From Campylobacterota bacterium (GTDB lineage Bacteria > Campylobacterota > Campylobacteria > Campylobacterales > SZUA-545), in contig PWVP01000238.1 in NCBI GenBank assembly GCA_003561815.1, forward strand, positions 1 through 5,201: a stretch of 5,201 nt of DNA, written 5' to 3'. Both the position numbers and the translations under genes were made by a program. A model generated the notes under the pieces. The model had not been told where the DNA came from. It saw nothing but the letters and a program-made list of their open reading frames with translations, and did no database searches. Position 1 is the stretch's first letter; every line of letters begins with the position of its first letter. Positions 1-5,201 of the stretch are shown here, one piece after another.

Positions 1-301
1 CCTTGAGGCGCGAAGTGCCGGCCGGCTCGATGCCCAGAGCGCCCAGATTCGCCTTATCACCCGCCGCGAAGAGAGATGGGCGGTTTTAGAGGTGTTTAAT
101 CACGGCGACCCCATCTCCGATGAGAACCTCTCGCGCCTTTTTGACCCCTACTTTAGCACCAAAGGGCCCGCGACCGGCACCGGCCTGAGCCTCTTTGCGG
201 CAAAGATTGTGATCGAAAAACACATGAACGGAAAGCTGCGCGCCTTAAACCGCCCCGATGGGGTCAGCTTCCTTTTCTACCTGCCCGCACGGCAGCACTA
301 A
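1..301 (+). CDS. Sensor histidine kinase, C-terminal ATPase end (5'-truncated by window edge)
   Basis: The reading frame is open from base 2 to the TAA at 299-301, about 99 residues, and its beginning lies outside the window. The visible part is the end of a GHKL (HATPase_c) domain, the ATP-binding half of a two-component sensor kinase. A G1-like box reads NHGDPI (bases 98-115), followed by an F box LFDPYFSTK and a G2 box GTGLSL, then the usual closing beta strands ending FLFYLPA. The G1 box departs from the usual DxGxG: the adenine-contacting Asp is Asn and the second Gly is Pro. NxGPPI-type variants occur in active kinases, so this is not proof of inactivity. The sensor domain, the His box and the N box are not visible, so the signal cannot be inferred. 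The gene ends 45 bases before the NrfD-type gene on the same strand and may share its transcript. The GTG at 92 is internal, because conserved kinase sequence spans it. Confidence 0.9.
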   Translation, partial: LEARSAGRLDAQSAQIRLITRREERWAVLEVFNHGDPISDENLSRLFDPYFSTKGPATGTGLSLFAAKIVIEKHMNGKLRALNRPDGVSFLFYLPARQH

Positions 302-336
302 GCCCGGCGCGGGTATCCTTAGCGCTCTAAAACGGC

Positions 337-341
337 AAGGA
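337..341 (+). promoter_or_regulatory. Ribosome binding site of the NrfD-type gene
   Basis: AAGGA lies five bases before the ATG at 347 and supports that start. The same bases form the right arm of a perfect six-base inverted repeat (ATCCTT 315-320, AAGGAT 337-342, 16-base loop), so the site could be partly hidden in the mRNA. With such a short stem this is only a possibility. Confidence 0.6.
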
Positions 342-346
342 TTAGG

Positions 347-1216
347 ATGGAGAATACGCTTTTTAACTGGGATTGGCGGATGGTCGCCCACCTCTATATT
401 GGCGGCCTGGCTGTCGGTCTGTTCGCCTTCGCGGTGCTGCTGTTTCATCTCAATGGCGATCGCTACCGCACGCTAGTGTGCAAACTGCTCCCTTTGGGGC
501 CGATCGGTGTGGCGATCGGTCTGATCTTTCTTCTCATGGGGCTTAAAGAGGGGCCCGGTACGCTGGTGGCGTTTTTACAGCAGAACCCCGGATCGGATAT
601 CACCATCGGGCTGCTGCTTCAGATCGCTTTTTTGCTACTGGGCAGCTGGGTGCTCATCCGCCTGAAACAGAGGGGCTACGAGCAGCTTCCCCCACCGGTG
701 CTGATCGTTACGGCACTGCTTGCGCTGGCGGTGGCACTCTTTCACGGTTCGCTGCTGCTTTGGGCGGATCTGCCCTTCTGGAGTGAGGCGCTTTTAGGCG
801 TGATGCTTCTAAGCGCGCTTGCAGGCGGGGTGGCGGGCGGATGGCTCCTGGCGCGCCGCCCCTTTGGCACGCTGGGGCCTGCTCCTGAGGATGGCTACAC
901 CGTCAATGTACCGCTGATTTTGGTGCCGATGCTTGCCGCTTTAGGGCTTTTGCTCTTTGTCTGGATGCAGTCGCTAGGCGGTGGCGAACTGATGGCGCAG
1001 CTGGCCCTTTTATACCTGATGGAGGAGCAGACCTTCTGGCTCTTTGGGATGGTTTATGGTGTGGGGCTCTTTCTGCCTCTGGCACTTCTGACCAGCCAGA
1101 TTCTCAAAAAACAGCGCGAGCCGGGGCGCTGGGTGGCGCTCATCGCCGCCCTTTCGGTACTCATCAGCACGCTGGTGCTTAAAAGCTTGATTATCCATCT
1201 GGGCACAGGGCTTTAA
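347..1216 (+). CDS. NrfD/PsrC-family integral membrane subunit of a respiratory oxidoreductase
   Basis: A 289-residue, very hydrophobic protein. I count about eight membrane helices, near residues 12-33, 50-66, 86-104, 117-137, 145-169, 187-207, 225-249 and 264-283, which is the NrfD family topology. The N-terminal stretch, aromatic residues followed by HLYIGGLAVGLF at about 15-26, is the typical first-helix GG-x-AxG signature of NrfD, PsrC, TtrC and ArrC proteins. Known members anchor a molybdopterin catalytic subunit and an iron-sulfur subunit to the membrane and exchange electrons with quinone. Here no such partner is visible: a kinase end lies upstream and a sensory operon downstream. The partner genes may lie outside the window, or this could be a stand-alone member used in sensing. 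The start is supported by AAGGA at 337-341. No terminator is seen after the stop; the next gene starts 63 bases later behind a probable promoter of its own. The family call is fairly firm; the substrate (polysulfide, thiosulfate, tetrathionate, arsenate or other) is unknown. Confidence 0.8.
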   Translation: MENTLFNWDWRMVAHLYIGGLAVGLFAFAVLLFHLNGDRYRTLVCKLLPLGPIGVAIGLIFLLMGLKEGPGTLVAFLQQNPGSDITIGLLLQIAFLLLGSWVLIRLKQRGYEQLPPPVLIVTALLALAVALFHGSLLLWADLPFWSEALLGVMLLSALAGGVAGGWLLARRPFGTLGPAPEDGYTVNVPLILVPMLAALGLLLFVWMQSLGGGELMAQLALLYLMEEQTFWLFGMVYGVGLFLPLALLTSQILKKQREPGRWVALIAALSVLISTLVLKSLIIHLGTGL

Positions 1217-1235
1217 AGCGTCCCTTTAGCAAAAT

Positions 1236-1266
1236 CTATATAATCTATAGAATTACTATAGTATAG
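1236..1266 (+). repeat. CTATA/CTATAG repeat cluster, possible operator
   Basis: This A+T-rich tract holds CTATA at 1236-1240, CTATAG at 1245-1250, CTATAG at 1256-1261 and TATAG at 1262-1266. The two CTATAG copies are each self-complementary, are separated by AATTA, and start 11 bases apart, about one helical turn, so they form both a direct and an inverted repeat. Such an array beside a -10-like box fits a dimeric regulator site. The response regulator encoded downstream is an obvious but untested candidate binder. Confidence 0.4.
1239..1244 (+). promoter_or_regulatory. Candidate housekeeping promoter (-10 box) for the sensory operon
   Basis: A perfect TATAAT sits 35 bases before the binding-protein ATG, inside the only A+T-rich stretch of the window. 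No good TTGACA-like -35 box is found 16-18 bases upstream. Weak -35 boxes are usual in Campylobacterota, but the lack of one lowers confidence. If real, transcription would begin near 1250, placing the CTATAG repeats over the start site, a position suited to repression. Confidence 0.45.
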
Positions 1267-1279
1267 AGGGTGAAGCGAT

Positions 1280-2113
1280 ATGCGGATGGCTCTTCTTCTT
1301 TTTTTGTTCATCCTCTGCGCCAGCGCACAGCCGCTGCGTTTTGGCATCACCAGTGTGGCGATCAAAGATGACCTCTTTGCAGTTCGGGAGTGGGCTAACT
1401 TTTTAGAGCAAAAGAGCGGCCTGGAGATTCAGGTGGTCTTTGCCAAAAATTACGACGAGATCCGTTATCTGCTGGAAAACGGCGGGGTGGATTTTGCCTA
1501 TGTGTGCGGGGCCACCTACATCGAAACCAAAGAGAGCGCGCCGATCGAGGTTTTGGCCCTGCCCTTTGTTTATCAGGAGGCCACCTACGAATCTTTGGTA
1601 ATCGCCGCTGCGAACAGCCCCTTTGAGTCTCTTCTGGATTTTGAGAACGCCCACTACGCCTTTAGCGATCCGCGCTCCAACTCCGGCGCAATTGTTCCTA
1701 TCTACACACTGCGCGAGGCCGGTTACAACTACCGTCACTTTTTTAAGCGGGTCATCTACACCTATGACCACGCCGAGTCGATACAGGCGGTGGCCGAAGG
1801 GTTTGTTGATGGGGCCAGCGTTGATAGCATCGTCTATGAGAACTTCCGCAATATCCACCCCCAGATCGCCGATCGGGTGCGGGTGGTGGAGCGTTTTGGC
1901 CCCTTTACCACCACGCCGATCGTCGTGCGCCAGAGTGTGGACAGGGCCCATCGAAACGCCCTTCTGCTCGCCCTGGAACAGATGAGCCAGGATCCACAGG
2001 GGCGGAAGATCTTAGAGCGCTTCGGGATTGAGCGCTTCGCCAAGCCTGAACACTACAACTATGATGAGATCAGCGAGATGATTCAGCGAATTCGAGGCTC
2101 TGTGTGGGAGTGA
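1280..2113 (+). CDS. Periplasmic PhnD-like substrate-binding protein, likely sensory partner of the adjacent kinase
   Basis: A 277-residue secreted protein. Residues 1-16 form a signal peptide (hydrophobic core LLLFLFIL, ASA cleavage site before Gln17). There is no lipobox, so it should be soluble in the periplasm. The mature part matches the PhnD family (phosphate/phosphite/phosphonate binding): the opening strand LRFGITSV, VDFAYVCGATY at 70-80, and the ligand-loop signature DPRSNSG at 130-136 followed by a Pro and an amphipathic helix. Cys76 is the only cysteine left after signal cleavage. No ABC permease or ATPase gene follows. Instead the gene overlaps a membrane kinase gene and then a response regulator, so a sensory role is more likely than transport. 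AioX of AioXSR and the PhnD-like domain of TtrS are precedents. The ligand is unknown; phosphate-like, arsenic or sulfur oxyanions are reasonable candidates. The ATG at 1280 is preceded by AGAGGG at 1265-1270, and the Met at residue 3 is an alternative start. Confidence 0.82.
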   Translation: MRMALLLFLFILCASAQPLRFGITSVAIKDDLFAVREWANFLEQKSGLEIQVVFAKNYDEIRYLLENGGVDFAYVCGATYIETKESAPIEVLALPFVYQEATYESLVIAAANSPFESLLDFENAHYAFSDPRSNSGAIVPIYTLREAGYNYRHFFKRVIYTYDHAESIQAVAEGFVDGASVDSIVYENFRNIHPQIADRVRVVERFGPFTTTPIVVRQSVDRAHRNALLLALEQMSQDPQGRKILERFGIERFAKPEHYNYDEISEMIQRIRGSVWE

Positions 2114-3786
2114 TCAAGCGGGGCTTTTACCGCCTGAGCATCGTCAGCAAAATCGCCGCAACCCTCTTTCTGATCGCCACGCTTTCGATCCTGATCGTCA
2201 CCCTGCTGCACATCTGGCAGACCAAACACACCATCGATTCACTGGTCAGAGACTTTATTGCCGTCAACATCGAGGGGAGCGAAGATATGATCATCAAAAG
2301 CATCTTCGCCGACGATCGCTGGGCGCTCTATAAGTTTGTCAAGTCCATCTCGGACAATAACTTTGTCACCGAGATCGGCTTGATTGCGCCGGATAACCGG
2401 GTGATTGTCCACACCGACACCGCCCGGTGGCGCATGGACAGCGTTTTTGGGTGGCCCGCAAAGCCCGACTGGATAGAGATTGAGCTAAGCGGGCACGACG
2501 GCGTGGTGGGCACCTTTGTGGTTAGAAAGAACAGCACACACCTAGATGGCCTGATTATGCAGATCATCCAGCGCGGCGTGGGAATTTTTCTCCTGCTCTC
2601 ACTCCTCTCAATCGCGGCGGGGGTTTTTATCTCCGGGCGCATCGTCGGGCGGCTTAAAGTCCTGCTAAGCCACATCGATGCGATTTTGGATAAAAAATGG
2701 GAAAAGGTCGGCTCTGTCCATTTTGATGAGCAAGATGAGATCACCCGTATTCTCGATGCCTTTTACGAGATGGCCCGCGAGCTTCAAAACCACATCCAGA
2801 AACTAGGCGAAACCAACCACTTCTACCACGAAATCCTCTCGCAGATCGACACCACGATTCTCATCTGCGATCTCCGCTTCAAACCGCTTTTTAGCAACAA
2901 AACACCCGCCATCGACGATCGGATCGACCCGGCTCTTGAGGCCCTTTTGGCCGATCGGAAGCTCTTAGGCCAGATCGGCGCATTGAGTGACGGCACACTC
3001 CAAAAAGAGCTTCGCCTCCAGGGGCGTTTGCGGGCTAAAAACCTTGTGGCGACCGTAGCCCCCCTGGAGGATCGGCTGCTAATTACATTCGCCAATATCA
3101 CCCGAGTGCGGGAGCTCGAAGAGCAGTTTCTCACCGCCCAAACCCTCTCACTGGTGGGGCAACTCAGTGCCGCTTTGGCCCATGAGCTCAAAAACCTGAT
3201 CGTGCCTTTGCGGCTACTTCTCAGCGACGAAGAGGTGCCTAGCCCGGAGGATCTGCGTATCATCCGCACCACCACCGACAAACTCAACCGGCTCATCACC
3301 GGCTTTTTAAACTTCGCTAAACCCCCCAGTCAGGACGAGCGAAACTGGGTCCGGCTAGCCGATCTCATCGACGAGACCCAATCGCTGCTTGCAGGCAGGC
3401 TGGCCGGTGCCCATCTTCATCTCTCTATTTCACTCGATCGCGATCTAAAAGCCAACCTAAGCGCCAAGGGTTTTGAGATCGTCCTTATCAACCTGCTGCT
3501 AAACGCCATCGACGCTTCAAGTCCGGGGGATACGCTTAGTGTCAGCCTCTTCTCAAGCGAAAGTGGCCGGTTCCGGCTCAGCGTCGCCGATGAGGGCAGC
3601 GGGATTGAGCCTGCGATTTTAGAGCGCATCCACGAGCCGTTTTTCACCACCAAAACAGACGGGACCGGCTTGGGGCTTTCGACCGTCTACCGCATCGTGT
3701 ACGATATGGGGGGCCAGATCGATGTGAAAAGCGGGTCGGAGGGCACCTGTTTTGATATTGAGATTCCGATCGATAAGGAGCTGTGA
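2104..3786 (+). CDS. Membrane-bound sensor histidine kinase (periplasmic sensor domain, HAMP, PAS-like linker, HisKA, HATPase)
   Basis: A 560-residue kinase. Membrane helices at about 17-38 and 158-178 flank a periplasmic domain of roughly 115 residues, the likely docking site for the binding protein. A HAMP-like segment runs at about 178-235, then a PAS-like region at about 236-330. The phosphoacceptor box has His360 in HELKN, though the Pro that usually follows is Leu. The ATPase domain has an N box with Asn467 (LLLNAID), G1 DEGSG at 496-500, F box FFTTK and G2 GTGLGL at 520-525, so all ATP-binding motifs are intact. The kinase core resembles the NtrB-like type, matching the NtrC-type partner encoded next. 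The start is GTG: at 2104 (GAGG at 2094-2097, six bases upstream) it overlaps the binding-protein gene by 10 bases; a GTG at 2110 would give the classic 4-base GTGA overlap and is almost as likely. The downstream gene overlaps by one base, so the genes are probably translationally coupled. The signal specificity is not readable from the sequence. Confidence 0.9.
   Translation: MGVIKRGFYRLSIVSKIAATLFLIATLSILIVTLLHIWQTKHTIDSLVRDFIAVNIEGSEDMIIKSIFADDRWALYKFVKSISDNNFVTEIGLIAPDNRVIVHTDTARWRMDSVFGWPAKPDWIEIELSGHDGVVGTFVVRKNSTHLDGLIMQIIQRGVGIFLLLSLLSIAAGVFISGRIVGRLKVLLSHIDAILDKKWEKVGSVHFDEQDEITRILDAFYEMARELQNHIQKLGETNHFYHEILSQIDTTILICDLRFKPLFSNKTPAIDDRIDPALEALLADRKLLGQIGALSDGTLQKELRLQGRLRAKNLVATVAPLEDRLLITFANITRVRELEEQFLTAQTLSLVGQLSAALAHELKNLIVPLRLLLSDEEVPSPEDLRIIRTTTDKLNRLITGFLNFAKPPSQDERNWVRLADLIDETQSLLAGRLAGAHLHLSISLDRDLKANLSAKGFEIVLINLLLNAIDASSPGDTLSVSLFSSESGRFRLSVADEGSGIEPAILERIHEPFFTTKTDGTGLGLSTVYRIVYDMGGQIDVKSGSEGTCFDIEIPIDKEL
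3775..3780 (+). promoter_or_regulatory. Ribosome binding site deciding the response-regulator start
   Basis: AAGGAG ends five bases before the ATG at 3786, whose A is also the last base of the kinase TGA stop (TGATG). A GTG at 3783 is in the same frame but is closer to the site (two bases) and is not favoured. The arrangement implies translational coupling of kinase and regulator. Confidence 0.75.
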
Positions 3787-5150
3787 TGACCGTGATGATT
3801 GTTGAGGATCAAAAAGAGGTGCGCTACGCCATCCGCCGTGTGCTGGAAAAGGAGGGGCACCGCGTCGGGGAAAGCGACGGTAGCCGCTGGCGTGAAGCGC
3901 TCGATCGGATGATTACGGGGGTCGATCTGGTAGTGCTCGATGTGATGCTCGGAACTGTATCGGGTATCGACATCCTCAAAGCGATCCGCGCCAATAAACC
4001 CCATCTGCCGGTTATCCTCATCACCGCCTATACCACCCCGGAAAACATCATCGAAGCCTCCCGTCTGGGGGTCAAAGAGATTTTGCAAAAACCTTTTGAG
4101 AGTGAGGCGCTTTTAGCGGCGATTCAGGCCCATGAAAAGCCCAAAGAGGAGGAGAGTTTTGTCTTTTATCGGGACGAAAAGGAGGGGGAGGCCTTTATCG
4201 GATCCTATGAGAGCATGGGGGAGGTGTTTAAGCAGATCGGCATGGCCGCCTCCAATACACTAGGGGTTCTGATACAGGGGGCTACCGGCACGGGCAAAGA
4301 GATGATCGCCCGCATGATCTACCGCTTTAGCGAACGCAAAGAGGGGAAATTTGTTGTCATCAACTGCGCCTCTTTGCCCCCCGAGCTCTTTGAAGAGACA
4401 CTCTTTGGCCGAACAGGCAGCGCCCAAAAAGGGGCGCTTGAGGAGACAAACGGCGGTGTGTTGCTACTCGATGAGATCGATGAACTCCCTAAAGAGCATC
4501 AAGGTCAACTTCTGCGCTTTTTAGAGACCCATCGCTTTAGTCGTAGCGGCGAACACGAGGAGCCCTTTAGCGACACACGAATCATCGCCAGCACCGCCGC
4601 CGATCTGCGCACCCTGATCCAGGAGGGTCACTTTCGCGAAGAGCTCTACTACCGTCTAGCACAGCTGGAGATCACCCTGCCGCGTTTGCAGGAGAGGCTG
4701 GCTGATATGGAGGCGCTTGCTTATCACTTTTTGGCGCAGGCCAATCGTGAACTCGGCACCGCGATCACCCGTATCCAGCCCAAAGCGCTCCAAAAACTGC
4801 GCGAACACAGCTGGGAGGGTAATATCCGGGAGCTGCTTAACACCATCCTCAACGCCGCGCTGCACGCTAGCGGCACAGAGATCACCGAAAAGGATATTCG
4901 TCTTTTTTGCTGCAAAGAGAAAAACCGCCAAAACGAAGCGATCAAAGAGCTGATCGAAAACTGGCTGGGATGCCACGGGGGAGCACGAGCGATGGTGCTC
5001 TCAGAGCAGTTTGAACGGAGCTTGATTGAGGCGGTGATGGCGCTCTATCGAAACAATATCTCCCAAAGCGCCGTCGCACTCGGTATCAGCCGAAACACCC
5101 TAAAAGCCAAACTCAAATACCACAACCTCTACCGGGAGGAGGGGGCATAA
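3786..5150 (+). CDS. NtrC-architecture response regulator (receiver-AAA+-Fis) lacking the GAFTGA sigma-54 loop
   Basis: A 454-residue regulator, close to the usual NtrC-family length. The receiver domain (about 1-118) has acidic pair Glu7-Asp8, phospho-acceptor Asp52 in VVLDVM, Thr80 and Lys102, all intact. A linker leads to an AAA+ domain (about 138-375): Walker A GATGTGKE at 165-172, Walker B GGVLLLDE at 223-230, sensor I region RIIASTAADL at 265-274 (the usual Asn is Ala), arginine fingers at 284 and 290 in FREELYYRL, and sensor II WEGNIRE at 343-349. The C-terminal Fis-type helix-turn-helix (about 405-454) has the LGISRNTLKAKL recognition signature. The clear anomaly is loop 1: between LFG and the Gly-Gly before Walker B there are 14 residues instead of about 21, and GAFTGA is gone, leaving only TG. 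That motif contacts sigma-54, so this protein likely controls ordinary sigma-70-type promoters or represses, as described for TyrR and HupR. Its partner is presumably the kinase encoded just upstream. No frameshift is seen around the gap. Confidence 0.9.
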   Translation: MTVMIVEDQKEVRYAIRRVLEKEGHRVGESDGSRWREALDRMITGVDLVVLDVMLGTVSGIDILKAIRANKPHLPVILITAYTTPENIIEASRLGVKEILQKPFESEALLAAIQAHEKPKEEESFVFYRDEKEGEAFIGSYESMGEVFKQIGMAASNTLGVLIQGATGTGKEMIARMIYRFSERKEGKFVVINCASLPPELFEETLFGRTGSAQKGALEETNGGVLLLDEIDELPKEHQGQLLRFLETHRFSRSGEHEEPFSDTRIIASTAADLRTLIQEGHFREELYYRLAQLEITLPRLQERLADMEALAYHFLAQANRELGTAITRIQPKALQKLREHSWEGNIRELLNTILNAALHASGTEITEKDIRLFCCKEKNRQNEAIKELIENWLGCHGGARAMVLSEQFERSLIEAVMALYRNNISQSAVALGISRNTLKAKLKYHNLYREEGA

Positions 5151-5182
5151 AAAAGGCCGCTCGCTAAAGTTAACGAACGGCC
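5149..5182 (-). terminator. Intrinsic terminator for a convergent - strand gene
   Basis: GGCCGCTCG (5155-5163) pairs with CGAACGGCC (5174-5182) across a ten-base loop. Read on the - strand, the one mismatch becomes a G-U pair and the stem is followed at once by six T residues (the A tract 5149-5154). On the + strand the stem has a C-A mismatch and no T tract after it. The hairpin therefore belongs to transcription entering from the right. It begins inside the stop codon of the response-regulator gene, so it might also weakly help to end the + operon. Confidence 0.75.
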
Positions 5183-5201
5183 GGTGTCTCAACCTCAAAG
5201 A

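Noticed and set aside
303..313. CCCG-GCG-CGGG hairpin after the truncated kinase gene as a terminator
   Set aside because: The stem is only four pairs with a three-base loop and no T tract follows, so it is not a convincing terminator.
781..797. 17-base exact repeat shared with 4100-4116
   Set aside because: Both copies are in-frame within coding sequence and encode the same Ser-Glu-Ala-Leu-Leu run in unrelated proteins; shared codon preference explains it without a mobile or regulatory repeat.
1201..1279. A sigma-54 (-24/-12) promoter before the binding-protein gene
   Set aside because: The GG dinucleotides around 1202-1210 do not have a GC at the required ten-base spacing; TATAAT fits a housekeeping promoter better.
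1403..1951. Long - strand open frame (182 codons) opposite the binding-protein gene
   Set aside because: It lies wholly inside the PhnD-like gene, whose translation carries clear family motifs; the - strand product has no recognisable domain and no own ribosome binding site. It is a by-product of G+C-rich codon use.
3687..4088. - strand open frame (133 codons) across the kinase/regulator junction
   Set aside because: It overlaps the G2 box region of the kinase and the receiver domain of the regulator, both strongly supported on the + strand.
5155..5182. The end hairpin as a terminator of the + strand operon
   Set aside because: On the + strand no T run follows the stem and there is a C-A mismatch; all hallmarks fit the - strand instead.
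1..5201. tRNA or rRNA genes, CRISPR arrays, insertion sequences
   Set aside because: No cloverleaf-like or rRNA-like segments, regularly spaced repeats, transposase-like frames or terminal inverted repeats were seen; the window is almost entirely protein-coding.

Overview
This window looks like a piece of a bacterial chromosome carrying respiration-linked signal transduction. By eye the G+C content is in the mid-to-high fifties. All recognisable genes read on the + strand and are tightly packed. The protein styles (NrfD-type quinone-linked membrane protein, PhnD-like binding protein, transmembrane kinase, NtrC-type regulator) and frequent TTA leucine codons in otherwise G+C-rich genes suggest an anaerobic or sulfur-metabolising proteobacterium. 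A G+C-rich member of the Campylobacterota is my best guess, but it is only an inference, since no taxonomic marker gene is present.

Layout: (1) bases 1-301 hold the C-terminal ATPase end of a histidine kinase whose start lies outside the window. (2) Bases 347-1216 encode an eight-helix NrfD/PsrC-family membrane protein. (3) Bases 1217-1279 are a short, strikingly A+T-rich gap with a -10-like TATAAT and several CTATA/CTATAG repeats, the best promoter/operator candidate here. (4) Bases 1280-5150 are a compact three-gene unit with overlapping ends: a secreted PhnD-like binding protein, a two-helix membrane histidine kinase, and an NtrC-architecture response regulator. (5) Bases 5149-5182 form an intrinsic terminator that makes sense only for transcription on the - strand, implying a convergent gene just beyond the right edge.

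How the genes may work together: the binding protein would capture a small anion or similar ligand in the periplasm and present it to the kinase's periplasmic domain. The kinase would then phosphorylate Asp52 of the regulator. The arrangement recalls the AioX-AioS-AioR arsenite system and the tetrathionate sensor TtrS, in which a PhnD-like domain is fused to the kinase. The adjacent NrfD-type subunit suggests that the controlled function is a respiratory reductase or oxidase, but its catalytic molybdenum and iron-sulfur subunits are not in the window.

The most notable oddity is in the regulator. Its AAA+ domain keeps Walker A, Walker B, arginine fingers and a Fis-type DNA-binding end, but the loop that should carry GAFTGA, the sigma-54 contact, is about seven residues short and lacks the motif. 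It therefore probably does not act as a normal sigma-54 activator.
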